NCBI GenBank assembly: GCA_027924645.1
Contig: BSBN01000809.1
Span: 46,282,001 to 46,346,000 of the forward strand
Source of the DNA: Cunninghamia lanceolata
Lineage: Eukaryota > Streptophyta > Pinopsida > Cupressales > Cupressaceae
Length of the DNA stretch: 64,000 nt
Reading direction: 5' to 3'
A program made the translations under genes and the position numbers. Below the pieces are notes generated by a model that saw only the letters and a list, made by a program, of their open reading frames with translations, was not told the origin of the DNA and did not search any database. Position 1 is the stretch's first letter. Each line of letters opens with the position of its first letter. Below, piece after piece: positions 22,120 through 35,032 of the stretch.

Positions 22120-23060
22120 AATTATACAGCTGATGGTGAATAGAGATGTCATCTCATAGAATGCAATGATTATTGGATAGACATGATATATATTCCAATC
22201 AAATGGTTACAAGATATTCACAAAATGGATGCACTGAAAAGGTTTTAGAAACTTTCAAACTAAATGCATTTGGCAGATGTAAAGCCACGTTTCACAACCT
22301 GCACTAGTATCTTCCTTACCTGAGCCAATATGGAAGTTTTTACAATAGTATATGGACATCTGATAAAGCATAATGAAATGTGGATCTTTGTCAGATATTA
22401 TCAGTTGGAAATATGTTAGTAGACCTATATGCAAAATGTGAAAGCATATGCAAAGCAATGAACTGTTCAACGCCATGCCTCAAAGAATGTGGTCCAATGG
22501 AATACAAAGAATGTAGAAATATACATTCATTGAAGAGGCGTTTAAAAAATTTCAAGAAAATGCAATTGGCAGGAGTAGAAGTGCATCAGCCAAAACATTT
22601 GCCAACATACTCTAAGCTCGTGCCAAGATGGGAGATTAGCAACAGGGATACACACAAAACATTTATAAATGCTTTGGTGGACATACATGCATAAGGTGTA
22701 GAAAATGGACAATGTGCCATGAAATGTGGTCTCACAAGATGCAATGAATAAAGTTGTGGTGGAAAACATTTTAGAAACTTTAAAAAGCAAATGCAAATAT
22801 CAACCCTTGCAAATTAACTTCATGTCGGTGCCAAAATGGAACATTGGAATAGCATATGGGCACACAACTAAACATAACGGAATGGGATTTTCATCGGAAG
22901 TTATAGTCATAAGTGTGCTATTGGACGTGGTTGCAAAATGTGGAAGCTTAGGAAAAGCCCGAAATCTCATGGAATGTAATGATTGGAGGATAGGAACTAA
23001 ATGGATTCAATATAAACTTTCAAGCAAATGCAGAGAAAGGGTTTGTGTGTAGATACCATA
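22120..23060 (+). pseudogene. PPR (pentatricopeptide repeat) gene, decayed
   Basis: Several PPR motif remnants occur in order across all three frames: NRDVIS-NAMIIG near 22125, VGNMLVDLYAKCESICKA near 22405, KKMQLAGVEVHQP near 22555, SAKTFANIL then ARAKMGD near 22590-22640, NALVDIHA near 22670, and SVLLDVVAKCGSLGKAR near 22910-22960. Plant PPR proteins bind organellar RNA. The 35-residue period and the VDMYAKCGS-type signature point to the PLS class. Stops and frameshifts are frequent and no start or end is seen, so it is a fragment. It sits inside the LTR-like insertion. Confidence 0.8.
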
Positions 23061-24149
23061 GCATGCAATATTGTCTTTCGACTGGCAAGAGGAATAAGAT
23101 AGAAGAAGCACATTAACTTTTTAAAAGGATAAAAAAGAAATGGTTTGCATGTGGATAATATTACATACAATATTCTCCTAACTGGATACTTCAAGGAAGG
23201 TAAAATGCATAAGACTCGTAAACTTTTTTGAATAGATGGAAGTGAAAGAGATACATGTCTCTACCTAGAATAGTAATGGGATGATGCTAAATGTTCTTGT
23301 GACTAGCCTTGATACAAATAATAGCCTGATCAATGGACATTGAAGTGAAATCCACTTGCAAGAAGATGAAGTACTATTCAATGCAGTGAATGAAAAAGTG
23401 GTTATAAGGCATAGTGTATGGAATGCGTTCATCGAAAAAAGCTTGGTCTTTGTTTTTAGAAGACTTGAATAATGTTTCATAAGGAAAAAAAATCATGTGA
23501 CTAGAATATGCTCCTCTCTGTTTATAAGGCACGACTATCCTTGCCGTAGCTAGAAACAATTTAGAGATTGTGGTGGGCCATATCTATTATGAACATGTTT
23601 TCTTGGTGACTATAGATCACATATGAGTATAGGCTTGTGAGTATTTATAGGGACACCACTTTTCAATCTAGATTTTCAAAATGCTTCTACCGATGTTCTT
23701 TCTTAAACATCTATGCAGAAATGAGAAAGAGGAGTTGGCTTACAAGATAATGATAGTAGCATTTTGTAACTGTATCAAAGCACGAATATATGTGGCTATT
23801 TTCATAGTTCATATTTTGATGCACAAACACAGGAGTCTAAGATTCAGGTATCTAGAGGAGTTATCAAGATCTAGCAAGTTTTGACTGTCAAAATGAAGCA
23901 GATAAAGATGAAAAGAACTTAGCGAAACTTACAACTCAAAATTTGCAAGACTCAAGCTATCTTTTTGTAAAAAGTGACTTATGTCACTTATTGTAATTCA
24001 AAAGTTAGAATTTATGAACTTTGTTTCTAAAAAAGTTAGATAAAATTTAACTAGAATAAAGCTTATTCTTAAATTATTGTATTTAAAAAAAAAGGTAGTT
24101 ATGAAGTACAGTTATCAGGTGGTTACAAGGTAGTTACTAGGAGCAAGCC

Positions 24150-24157
24150 TATAAATA
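24150..24157 (+). promoter_or_regulatory. TATA box of the LTR-like insertion
   Basis: TATAAATA is followed 20-150 bp later by sequence with AATAAAG (near 24304), which would fit transcription start and polyadenylation inside an LTR. Position relative to the right end is plausible. Not tested. Confidence 0.5.
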
Positions 24158-24916
24158 CAAGGCTATTTCAAATGTAAGGGGGACTTTTTGAGGACTTTTA
24201 GAAGAGGATTGTTTAGGGGAACTTATGGAGAAACTTTTCAGAGACTTTTGGTCTAACACTTTGTACATGAAGGATTTATGAAGTTGTATAATTTCACAAA
24301 GATAATAAAGAAAGTATTTGGTTTGTGTGTTCCATTGTACTTCTAAGTTATTGTTACTGATTTCTCATACATTAAATTAGTAATCCTTTGTGTCTTTGTG
24401 TAAATCATTGGTCATCTCTTGAATCATTGATATAAACCATGCAATTGATGTAAGGAAACACAATCATATCTTGGTATCTCAATTTGAATGTGCTGGAGAA
24501 ACCTGTCTCTTTGTATGTTGAGATTCGTCATCTTCTTTTCATCATCATTGCATATTAAAACATTTGTTGTGAAGTTCATAATATTGGTTCAGGAACATAG
24601 TTTCTAGCTTCTATGTTGAAATTCGCTCATAATTTGTTTTGACTTTACGAAATTTGAACCAGTATTCATATGTCTACTATTAGGATTTCTATTAATCATC
24701 TTCATTGTTAGTTTTCTTTTGCCTCCTTTTTGTACTTTAGGTTAAAAGTAAACAAAAACCACAAATACCCCATCTTACGAGGGAGATGCCCCTCTCAAAC
24801 GCATAGGAAAGCTGTTAATCGAGTAACAACTTCTCCAACTATTGGAACATTTGTCACTGCCCATTGGGAAAGTCACTTTGAAATCTACAATAAAAAAATT
24901 GTTTCCCAACACGATG

Positions 24917-25170
24917 GCATTCTTTTCTTTAGCATTGTTTCGATGGGCCTTCTTCACATTTGCATCTTTAATAGGATGAGTAGGTTCAGTCTAAGCATCC
25001 TTTGCAACTCTCCAAACATCATACTCTAGCGAGGTAAGATAGGCTTCCATCCTTACACTCCAAAAGGCATAGTTACTTCCATCAAATATCAGTACTTTTT
25101 AAAAAGAGGATTCTTTTTGAGCCATGTGTTCTACTCCAAGATCTACCTTCAGTTGTTAGACTGCACCAAG
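24917..25170 (-). pseudogene. Copia gag, N-terminal third
   Basis: Reading minus from about 25130, the frame gives FDGSNYAFWSVRMEAYL, TSLEYDVW and, after a stop, THPIKDANVKKAHRNNAKEKNAI. This is the start of Copia gag and joins the frame at 20495 when the insertion at 20501-24911 is removed. Confidence 0.82.
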
Positions 25171-25173
25171 AAA

Positions 25174-25189
25174 CTCATCTTTGATACCA
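25174..25189 (-). other. Primer binding site of the split Copia element
   Basis: Minus strand TGGTATCAAAGATGAG, two bases after the LTR end, matches the initiator methionine tRNA type with minor changes. Confidence 0.85.
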
Positions 25190-25191
25190 AT

Positions 25192-27115
25192 TGTTAGAAC
25201 ACTCTGATAAACTGAGAGGGGGGTGAATCGATATATGCAAAAACTTATTCCCATTCAACTTTATGAACCAAAACTTCCTACTACTTTAAATAGATAAAGA
25301 ATAAAACTATGGAATTCAAAGAATAATCACACAACCACACAACCACACAACCATAACACTAGATTTACATGGAAAATCCTAGAAGGGAAAAACCATGGTG
25401 ACAAAGCTTCTTGGATCAACTGTCCAAAACTAGCATCGCAAATAAAAATAGATTTACAACAAGTTTTATGGGCTACAACACAAAGGAAGCTACAACTCCA
25501 TGATACACAGTTTTTATGGCTTCAACCAAAGGAAGCTACAACTACCTAAAGGTCTACAACAATTACAAGAAGAGGCTACAACCTCTGAACAAAACACTTG
25601 ACAAATTCTGCTGCTCAATCACCTCCACAACATCAACACCCTTCACACTAGCATATATCTTCAACATTTCTTCTCAACACACTCTGTTATCTTCAACACA
25701 CTTCCATACATACACACACTCACACATACATCCTCACACACTCTCACACACTCATTCTGCAACAACCTTGATCTTACATTTGTATCCTCCACAAGCTTCA
25801 AAAACTTTCTCCTTTGTTAACCAAGATGAAACATGTAACATGAAACGTCTAATGGCCAAAATAAGTTGGCTCCCAAATTCATCATCAATAAGTAAAAATC
25901 CAATGTGGTTCAAACCAAGTGATAAGTAGGACCTATTTTTCCTTAGCACACATCTCATGCTGGTGCACACTTCCAAACACAGTGCAATCACTAAAACACA
26001 TCATGTCGGCATCACAAACACCTATCCTTATTTACATTTAGCTCCAGACCTAAAGCAGTACAAGAGAAACCAAATAATATCTTTCAGATAACTTTACAAA
26101 CATTACAAGACTTGAAAAAACATTCTCATACACTTTCACAACTTCATGCTACTTCATGTTGGTGCAAACAAACAAACATTGATGTCAAATTATCCTTCGC
26201 AAATTTTGATTACATAGTCTTGAAATAGAACACTAAAAAACACACTGCGTACTCCTCAACACCTGAAACTTGAAATGAGAAAACATACAAGAAATATAAA
26301 CATATCTTCAAAATAGCTAAGCCATATATTATAATGCAGTGAAATGCAGTGGCTTTTACTTTCTCTCTTTGACAATCCTAATCAATAACATGATCTGTCC
26401 TTACTTTGCTGACTCCAGAGAACCTCTGCAGTACATCTTATCATTTGAAACTTGAATCACACATACCTTTCACCTATATCCAGCTATCCTCTAATCCGCA
26501 AGATAATATCTTCAAGTGCAGAGCAATGTGGACCATTATGTTGTCTCCTTGTGACTGCAACAACAATGTACCATTGTCTTCACTCTACTAGCTTTAGAAT
26601 CTTCTATGGTAACTTTCATACTCTGAAAGTCTCTATCTAACCTCCAAACTGCAAGGCCATGTCATTAAATGTGGAGGAATGTGAAGCATTCTCTTGAGCT
26701 TCTTCAGTGCAACTTCTTGTAGCTTTGACTGTTTGAAACCTTACATACTTTCTTTCATAACTTATACAATGCATTTCATCAAGAGACAATGAAGGAAATA
26801 TTCACAATACCATAGACAACAATCACAATTCTTTTTCATCAAACACAAGAAGCTACGACTTCTTCATTTTAACAAAACCTTCAACCTGACAACTTACACC
26901 AATTCATGAACTTCAGAAGATAAGATACAACTCTATACATATGATATTGATCAACAACATGCTTATGACTTTCATCACCATGTATTTCACCTCACAATTC
27001 CTTAGTCTGCTCCTCTAAACTACTCCTTTTCCTGCTCCTCTAAACACTTACTTTTTTGACACCACTGATCACCACACTGTTGTCATCAATGAAAACATGT
27101 GCAACATAGACAACA
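25192..27115 (-). repeat. 5' LTR of the split Copia element
   Basis: The downstream end is TGTTAG on the plus strand (25192) and adjoins the primer binding site. The terminal block, with GAGAGGGGGGTGAATC on the plus strand, is the reverse of the GATTCACCCCCC...CTCTCAGT block in the Copia LTR ending at 35030, so the two belong to related families. The far end is placed at 27115 (CAACA); 27096 or 27106 are alternatives because no duplication can be checked. 25680-25750 holds an ACAC/TCACAC-rich tract. Confidence 0.7.
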
Positions 27116-28884
27116 TCAGGAACTTTTAGGTATTTGAGGATGACAAGCATATTTTGGATTTTATTACTAACCCGTTGTTTTTGAAGCTCAAATAATTGAT
27201 GAGATAGAGAGAGATCCCTTTGATTATTGTGATGAAGGAATCATAAATATGAAGATGAACAATATTCCCAAGGTGATGGTAGAAATAGAGAGGTTTTTGA
27301 CATAGATGCAATGGTTGGATAGAAGACATCTATCAAAGTTGAGGGAGGTAAATGTGAAAGTTATAATATGGGTGATGGCTAGCATCCAAATAATGTATTT
27401 CTAGGGAAGGCTTGCACTTCAAAAGAAAGAGAAGGAATAATTCTAGAATTGAAGGATTGCAGAGAAGTAATTGGTTGGGGGTATGAGGATTTGAAGACTT
27501 TTGACACATCTATCATTACTCACACCATTTCTCTAAAACTAGGCTCCAAGCCTTTCAGAAAAAAACAAAGGCTAGTGAATTCCTTTCTTGAGCTATTGAT
27601 CTACAAAGAAGTGTAAAAACTGCTATCAACAAGGATCATATTTCTAGTCAAACATTGCATTGGGTTTCCAACCTAGTTCCATTCAGAAGGAAGAAAGGAG
27701 AAATTGGGCTCTGTGTTGATTTTTAGAACCTCAACAAAGCATCTGAGAAAGATAATTATCCACTTCCTTCTTTAGATGAGGTACTAAAAATTGATAATGG
27801 GTCAAAAATAATGTCGTTCCTTGAGGGATATTTAGGATAAAACCAATTTATTGTTAATGAAGAAGATAGATTGAAGACTGGATTCATTTGCAAATGGGGA
27901 ATTTATGCCTACTGAAGAATACCATTTGGGATGATCAATGTACATGCCACTTTCCAATGAGCTATGGACAATTACTTTCAAAGGATTGTTAGTAAGTTTA
28001 TTATTATCTACATGGATGATCTTATAGTGTGTTTAAAAAATAGACAAGACCATGTTTCAAATATGAGAAAGATATTCCAAAGGTGTAAACAGTATGGCAT
28101 CTTCCTTAACAATAAGAAATGTGTTTTTGGGGTCACTGAAGGTAAGTTTCTAGGTCATGTTATTTATAAAGAAAGTATTTCTTTAGATCCAAAGAGAGTT
28201 GCAAACATTCAAAAACTCTCCTTGCTTGGAAGTAAGAAGGAACTAAAATAAGTTTTTGGAGAGATTAAATTTTTGAGAAAGTTTATCATTGGTTTTGCTG
28301 AGATTGTGAAACCCTTGAATGATATGCTGAAGAAAGATGCTAAGATGGAGTGGAGTTTAGAGACTAAACAAGATTTTTAAAGGATCAAAGATTCCATCTC
28401 TAAAGCTCCATTCCTCACCAGTCCTAATTAGAATCTTCCTTTTTACATTTATTGTTTTGGCTTTGAATAGTCATCTACAACTATTTTAACCTAGAAAAGT
28501 GAAGGAGAAAGATGATGTAAATGGATGGTAATGCTACAAGCATTTGATCTTGAGATACAACCCATGATGTTGGTTAGAGGATAGGAATTGTCCAAATCAT
28601 TATCAGAATTGGATTAGTGGCTAGAGTGTCATCAGTACTCAGTAAAAAATATCACCAAGGATCCTTGGTATCAGGATATTGTGTATTATCTTTTGAACCA
28701 TAGGAGCCTAGAGAATCTAAATTCCACTCAAATAAGGGAAATTAGAATTAGAAGAAGCGATTATATGATCAAATAAGTGATTCTCTACAGAAGAAATTAT
28801 GAAGGTATCTACTTGAGGATCCTAAACAAAAGTGAAGAAGACCAAGTGATGACTGGATTTCATGAAAATTTTGGGAGAGGACAT
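27116..28884 (+). pseudogene. Ty3/gypsy pol fragment (RT, RNase H, start of integrase)
   Basis: On the plus strand, in several frames, the blocks appear in order. YEDLKTFDTSIITHTI near 27485 is the start of RT. VPFRRKKGEIGLCVDF follows near 27675, then the SFLEGYLG block near 27815, FICKWGIYAY near 27885 and IIIYMDDLIV near 28000, which is the catalytic box and is intact. KKCVFGVTEGKFLGHVI lies near 28115-28160. From 28245 the tether to RNase H is readable (GEIKFLRKFI, LNDMLKKD). Near 28620-28880 is the integrase zinc region (YRRNYEGIYLRIL, then HENFGRGH). At least eight stops are present. No LTR is seen, and the fragment is cut at 28885 by a Copia LTR. Confidence 0.88.
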
Positions 28885-29957
28885 TGAAAGGAAGCAAGGT
28901 ACATAGAAACAACTTTCTACACTAATCTAATGAGGAAAGATAGTGCAAATTTATTTTAACCATTTATAGATTAAGATACACATTAATAGAAAGGTAACAA
29001 TACCAACAAATGGAAAATACTAATGCACACAACACAAGATGTACATGGGGAAAACCCTTTCGGGTAAAAACCCCTACACTCCAAAACCTGCACAATGTAT
29101 TATCAAATCTGAATGAGATTACAACACACTTGCAATGTAAGTTCATCCAGGAGTTACCAATGTTGATAATTGGAGCAAATTCTATAGCATAACAGTACCT
29201 GCACATTACCATTCCACTCCAAACTCCAAGAAACCTTTTATACAGACCTTGCAAGCCAAATAAGGAAGCATCTAGAAGGTAGGTGCCCAACATGCATGCA
29301 TGGCACACATCCCAATGCCCCCCTCTTGGAGATGACACATGTAACACTCTTCCAACTCCACCGACACTTGTCCAATATTGTCATAAGATTCTCCTCTACA
29401 TGGGTGCCCCAAATATGCTAAATTCAACTTATGAGAGATGCTCTTACATCTTACAACTGTCATAGAATCTGTCATAACTAACAACACTTATAGTTGTAAG
29501 AGAATCTATCATAACTGATTATTAACAGCTGATTCTCTTACAACCCATCATAGACCAACTTGGGTGTTCCAAAATGGCTAAGTAAAAGATGCCACTTACA
29601 ATGTCATACATGCAAATTACACTTGTCTTCATCCTCTCTATTTTGGCTCTTACATCGTCATAGAATCTGTCATATCTTACACATCATAGAATCTATCATA
29701 AATCCTTACACATGACCACAAGGTGCCAACACATGTAAAAAGTATGCCAAGTCAACATGGGACACCTACCTCCTCATATAAGGACAAAATTACATCTATT
29801 CACCTTCCTTGTAGGATGACAATTCACCATGCTAACTCCCACAAAGTGACAAAATACATTTTACAATGTTTAATTACAATAGTAGGCTGAAAATAAATAA
29901 ATAATTAAATACAAACATTAGGAATTTGCAAAGGTTGAGACACCTTAATTCCCAACA
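28885..29957 (-). repeat. 3' LTR of the third Copia element
   Basis: On the minus strand it begins TGTTGGGAATTAAGGTG at 29957. The other end is placed at 28885 by aligning it to the leftmost LTR (TGAAAGGAAG against TGTAAGGAAT). Length is about 1073 bp. The left end is less sure than the right. Confidence 0.75.
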
Positions 29958-29970
29958 TTCTCCCACTTGT
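29958..29970 (-). other. Polypurine tract of the third Copia element
   Basis: Minus strand ACAAGTGGGAGAA directly precedes the LTR start. This is the usual Copia plus-strand priming site. Confidence 0.85.
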
Positions 29971-30160
29971 GGAACACCTTTCAAGATCCAATAGAAAAAG
30001 GAAATTAACTTCTAGGGGCCAAGAGGCCCATAGACTCCGAACACCATCTGAACTTTTCCATGCTCACATGCTTTAGCATTGAATCTGCAACATTCATCAA
30101 AGTGTCAAGATTCTCAAGTTTCACCTTACCATCTTCCACCATGTCATGGACAAAATGGAA

Positions 30161-30463
30161 CTAAACATCAATATGCTTCATTCTAGCATGGAAGGTTGGG
30201 TTCTTTGCAAAACAAATGGCACTCTGACTATCACAACAAATAGTAATCATCCCTGCATCAAGCGTAATATCATAACACAATCTCTTAAGCCAAATGGATT
30301 CCTTACAAGCATGAGTTGATGTCATGTACCCTACTTCTATAGTGGACAAACTGACAATAGCTTGTCTCTTACTCATCCAACTAATGGCACCACCGAACAA
30401 AGTTAAAACATAAGCACTGGTTGATCTTCTGCTATCTATATCTCCAACCCAATTAGAACCCAC
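30161..30463 (-). pseudogene. Copia RNase H
   Basis: The frame reads SNWVGDIDSRRSTSAYV, GGAISWMSKRQAIVSLST, EVGYMTSTHACKESIWL and CDSQSAICFAKNPTFHARMKHI. These are the conserved Copia RNase H blocks with the catalytic Asp positions (D-D in GDIDS, CDSQS). The usual STTEAEY reads STIEVGY, so the Ala-Glu pair is lost. It degrades the RNA strand during reverse transcription in intact elements. Confidence 0.92.
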
Positions 30464-30948
30464 ATATCCACAAATACAAATAGAATTATGAGGTCATGTA
30501 GGATAACCATGATAACATAGGGAATACTTCTAAGTACCCCACAAATATTTGAACACTCTCTTCACCGCATCCCAATGTACCCATCCAGGATTAGCCATAA
30601 ACTAACTAAGGACTCCCACTGCTGTGGCAATGTTTGGTCTTTTACAGACCATAGCATGCATCAAGATGCCAACCACACTAGCATAAGGAACTTTTCTCAT
30701 ATCCTCCATCTCGGAAGGAGACTTCAGACAATCTTCAACAAATAATTGATGCTATCATAAAAAGAATGATCAATTGTCTGCAATCTACCATGTTGAATCT
30801 CTCCACACAGTTTTAACATACTTACTTAGCTTAACCAAAGTTTTATGTTAGTTTTGTCTCTTTTTAATTTCTATTTCCAAGATGTACCTGGCTGCCCCTA
30901 GATTTTTCATCTCAAACTATGTTGAAAGCTAAGACATCAAATTAGAAA

Positions 30949-31565
30949 TCAAATTCTTACCATTCCTAATGAACAACATATCATCAATATACAATGCAAT
31001 AATGAGAAACATTTGGGATCATTATCCATTTTATAATAAATACAATGATCTAATTTCAATCTTAGAAATCCCAAACTCAACACAAAGGCATCAAATTTTT
31101 GGTACCACTTCCTAGGAGATTTCTTCAAACCATACAAAGAATTTTTTAACTTGCAAACCAAATTTTATTTACCTTTAACCATGTAGTGCTCAGGCTGTGA
31201 CATATAGATTTCTTCCTCCAAATCACCTTGAAGGAACATTGTCTTCACATACATTTGTTCAACTTCCCAATCATATGTAGTAGCAATTGAAAACAAGAAT
31301 CTAATAGATGTCAACTTTGTAATGGGAGAGAAAATCTCACCATAATCTATTCCCTCAACCTAGGAAAAACACTTCGCGACCAACCTTGCCTTAAACTTCT
31401 CAACACTACCATATGAACCAAACTTCTTGAACACCCATTTGCATCAACAAGTTTATGTCCATTAGGTAAGGGCACCAACTCTCAAGTATTGTTTTTCTTC
31501 AAGGAATCCATCTCTTCTTCCATGGCCTCTTTTCAAGAATCCACATCACTCATACCCATATCCTC
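30949..31565 (-). pseudogene. Copia reverse transcriptase
   Basis: The block VCKLKNSLYGLKKSPRKWYQKFD near 31150-31090 is the Copia RT signature. The part before it (31160-31565) is readable in other minus frames, with a linker ending KKNNT-ELVPLP. The YVDD box region near 30980 is damaged. Multiple stops and frameshifts. Confidence 0.85.
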
Positions 31566-31800
31566 TCTTATGGTCCTAGGCTCATCAATGTTTGCAATCA
31601 AGGAAAAAATGTAACTAGAATCATGCATTAAATAACCAAACCTTTCTGGTTGTCGTTTTATGTGTGTGGACCTCCTCAATAGTTGAGGTTGAGGTTTTTC
31701 ATCTACTTCTAAACTGTCAGAACTCCAAAAACTACCTACATCAAGATGAGACCATCACTATGAAAACATAAAACTACCCCTATCTCCATTCTCAACTAAT

Positions 31801-33453
31801 GACCTAGCATCCCACACTTGAAGAGAAAACATCTCCATTATCTACTATCTCCTAAATGGAAGTCACCCTAGAACTAGCCAAAGAATTGAGACTATTAAGC
31901 CTAGCTCCTCATAGTAGCTCCATTATATGCTTGGAAAAGTGTAGAGAATTCTAAAAAATTGAGAATGATATGGTCACTAAGAACATCCAAACAACTATTA
32001 CAATAAGATAGAATAAGCATGCAATAGGTCTTACAAAGGCCATGATACTCGACCCATACAATATTAAAAATTCCAACTCTATTTATTGCACCCTATATAT
32101 TGCTTGTGTGAGCATGATTTCTCCCTTCTCACATTTGTCACTCTCTACATTAATTTCCTCATTAGAAGGTCCCACCCCTATAGCCACTATTAACATTCCC
32201 TCAAATTTCTTTCGTAGAAACATATTCAATAGCTAAACTCTAATGACTACATTGAGAACCCTTATGCTAGTTTCACCATAAAGTCATAGAATATCATTTC
32301 TTAAGAACAAGAAGGCCCCTTACACCAAGTCCTTCTTAACTAAGAATGGATTTAACCACCTCTAGTGTTGCCTCCATATTATAGTTAGATATGGAGTGGA
32401 GGTGCTAATTTTTTACTACTCCCTTATGGCAAGGGTCCCTTGGGTAAATGCATGGAAATGGGGGGAAAATAGGGGTAAAAAATGGCCACTTTTTTCCTAA
32501 AATGAGCTCAACCTTAACATTGATGAGCAATTTTTGATGCCTACATTCAAATTTTAAAGATGTGATAAGAACAAGAATTTTAGTACTCGAAATCTAATTT
32601 CGAAACTACTAATATAAAAAATATATAAGATTAAGAGGTTATAGTTTTGAGTACACACAAAAGTGTTCATGTTTTAACCACTAAAATGTAACATAGTGTC
32701 TAGTGTGTACCCCCCAATTTTTTTGTTTCATTAAGTATTTTTTGAAATCAATTGATGAGAAGATAGATAAGAGCTAGTATTACAAGTTATATTATTTTTT
32801 ATATTTCTATTGAATTTTTTTTGGTTATTTTTATAAGTGGATATATCCTAAAAAATATATTGCTAAGTGTGCACATTATATAACTTCCATAAAAAACAAC
32901 CAAAAACATAGAAAAAAACTTCTCAATATGTACAGAATCAAACATAGAACAATCAAATATTCTTTTTTCAAATTTAAATAAACTAATCAAAAGTTATAAA
33001 GAAAATACAATACATATATGCATTTGATGAATGTGAAGACATTGTTAAAAGAAAATCAAAATAAATACTATTATTTCTTCAAAATATTAAAAAATTATAT
33101 GACTAGAAAGCTAAGAAGTAGCTTGTCATTTTGGTGGTGGTCTCATGAAATTTCATTATTATGTGTAAAGCTAGTGAGAATGATGTTTAAATTTTCTATT
33201 TTATGTTAAAAAACAAACTTGGGAGCCAAAATGGAGCTCCAACTTAGTCTTGGAAATTCAAGCCTGATGGGTGGGATTTTTAAAAATTTGAATTATGGAG
33301 TTAGAAATACGTGTGCATTATATTTTGCATGTAAAATGTGACATGGATGTACGCATTATGCCTTGCATCATTTATAATCTAAAAATAATGTGAAACATGA
33401 TGTGCTAAAAAATGATGCAAGCCATGGATCTAATCCAAGCCATAACATACTTA
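31801..33453. other. Non-coding DNA without recognised gene
   Basis: About 1.65 kb. 31801-32340 may be very decayed Copia sequence. 32560-33070 is AT-rich. No open frame shows a family pattern. Confidence 0.45.
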
Positions 33454-35030
33454 TGTTGGCAACTTGGCAAACATCATTAAGAGAGAGACACTACTAGTAT
33501 GATGATTAATGATTGAGAATGATGTTTGAAGGTGTTGTCATTAATGGCAGAAAGAAAAGGAATAAGGTTGGGACAAAGATTTTGGTCCGGTGAAGAAGAC
33601 TTAGTCATTTTGGCTAAGTATTGGAAGTACACAAGCGATAGTGACAAAGAGACAATATTATGGCTGGCATTTGTCCGCAATTGAAGATCAGATTATGTAG
33701 TTTTATTATGTTGTTTGCAGTCCTTAAGTGATCTTATATACAAGATTTTAGCCCTTGATAATTACCGGAAGCATATCTTCAAATAGCCCAAGTCTGGCAG
33801 AGCAGAACACAGTTGTATTTAGAGCAGAACACTCAGTTGATTTGGTCCACATTCCTTTGGTGTTGAATATATTGTTATGCAATTTTGAGGTGTTATAAAC
33901 ACTTGTATGAAGTGTCTAAATCTAGAGTTGAAGGTTTTGAAATCCACCAGAAGGATAGTTGTGAATGTCTGAGTATCGCTACATGGATTGACAGAGTTTA
34001 ACTGTGAAAGGGTCTGAGTTCTGATGGTCCGCATTTTGCCACAAGATGATATCATGCCTTGCAGTTGTATAGATAAGATTGAGGATGTGTGAAGAGTGTT
34101 TGATATGATTTTTAAAGTATCTTGTGGTCTGCAATCAAAGTTGCAATCTGACAGATGAACTGAACCAGTGGCAGTCTGTGTTTGAGGCTGACATGATAAG
34201 TTTAATTTGCATGCGGTAAGTTCTATTGTTTAGAGCTCAATCCTAAGTGGTGGTATAGTTGAGGCTGACATATGAGAAGGTATTTCAAATTTTATTTAGG
34301 TCCGGTATTCATTTTGGTAAGAAGATTTGGCTGACAAACTACAAGTTTATAACTATACATTTCATCTGTGTATGGCGACCTAATCTGAAGATGTTGAGGA
34401 TTGCAGATATATATATGGGATCAAATTTAGTATTCAAAGATGATAAGGTGATGGTATATAGGTGTGTGTGTGACATGTGATGTTTGATGGGTTTGTGAGT
34501 GTGACAAGAGCAGAAGAAGAGAGATTTTGTTCCCATGTAAACGTAGAGCAGTGAAATAGAGTAGTTAAAGATGAAGAGTTTTGAGACATTATTTCTGAAC
34601 TTCATTGGAGCTATAACCATGCATGTGTAGATGCAATTAGAGAAGTTCAACTTGGTAGTGAGCCATTCCTTGTTCCTTATTTCTTTCTCTAGGCACTGAG
34701 CCTATTTTGGTAATTAGCCTTTCTTGCAGTGAGCATTTCTTTGGGCAGTGACCCTTGGGTAGTGAGCCCTAAGGCAGTGAGCCTTCTTGTAATTTGGTAT
34801 TGCTATAATATAATTATTGTGAGATAACTATCACTGTGGTTTTTCCCTTTTTAGGTTTTTCCATGTAAAAATCCTGGTGTTTACGTGTAATGCTTTGTGG
34901 TTGCTTCTTTTATGTTTAATTTGCTTTATTGTTATCAAATGTGGCAAATGGATTAAGGGTTTAATAAGTAGAAGGTTTAATAGAATACTGATTCACCCCC
35001 CACCCCTCTCAGTATTTTGGGTGTTCAACA
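33454..35030 (+). repeat. Copia LTR (5' LTR of a mostly lost element)
   Basis: It begins TGTTGGCAAC and ends GTGTTCAACA, about 1577 bp, and is followed at once by a primer binding site. The GATTCACCCCCC...CTCTCAGT block before the end is typical of this Copia LTR type and also occurs inverted at 25192. The start is chosen by the TGTTGG motif and is less sure than the end. No gag follows, because the next element begins shortly after. Confidence 0.72.
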
Positions 35031-35032
35031 AT

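Larger units (their letters stand above)
20501..24911 (+). mobile_element. Large LTR-like insertion (probable solo LTR) in Copia gag
   Basis: The insertion starts TGTTGG and ends CCAACA, a perfect 6-bp inverted pair with TG...CA ends, and is flanked by a 5-bp duplication. Only one LTR-like unit is seen: a TATA box at 24150 lies about 760 bp from the right end and no second copy of the left end occurs. A solo LTR of unusual size is the simplest reading. A decayed PPR gene lies inside it (22120-23060). 21150-21420 has loose repeats with AAAGTGAAAGTG and AACTTG motifs. No gag or pol is present. Orientation is inferred from the TATA box. Confidence 0.75.
17119..27115 (-). mobile_element. Ty1/Copia retrotransposon, 3'-truncated, split by a 4.4-kb insertion
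   Basis: On the minus strand the order is 5' LTR (25192 to about 27115), primer binding site (25174-25189), gag N-terminus (24917-25170), a foreign insertion (20501-24911), rest of gag (19396-20495), protease (18986-19264), GAG-pre-integrase (18638-18928), integrase (17768-18445) and the first part of reverse transcriptase (17119-17561). The element stops in the middle of reverse transcriptase. RNase H and the 3' LTR are missing. Removing the insertion joins gag cleanly. All coding parts carry stops or frameshifts. Confidence 0.88.
28885..31800 (-). mobile_element. Ty1/Copia retrotransposon, 3' part with 3' LTR
   Basis: On the minus strand there is reverse transcriptase (about 30949-31565), RNase H (30161-30463), a purine tract (29958-29970) and the 3' LTR (28885-29957). 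The integrase, protease, gag and 5' LTR are absent; readable sequence fades near 31.8 kb. The LTR shares its GGGGAAAACCC block with the leftmost Copia LTR, so the two families are related. All frames are broken. Confidence 0.82.
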
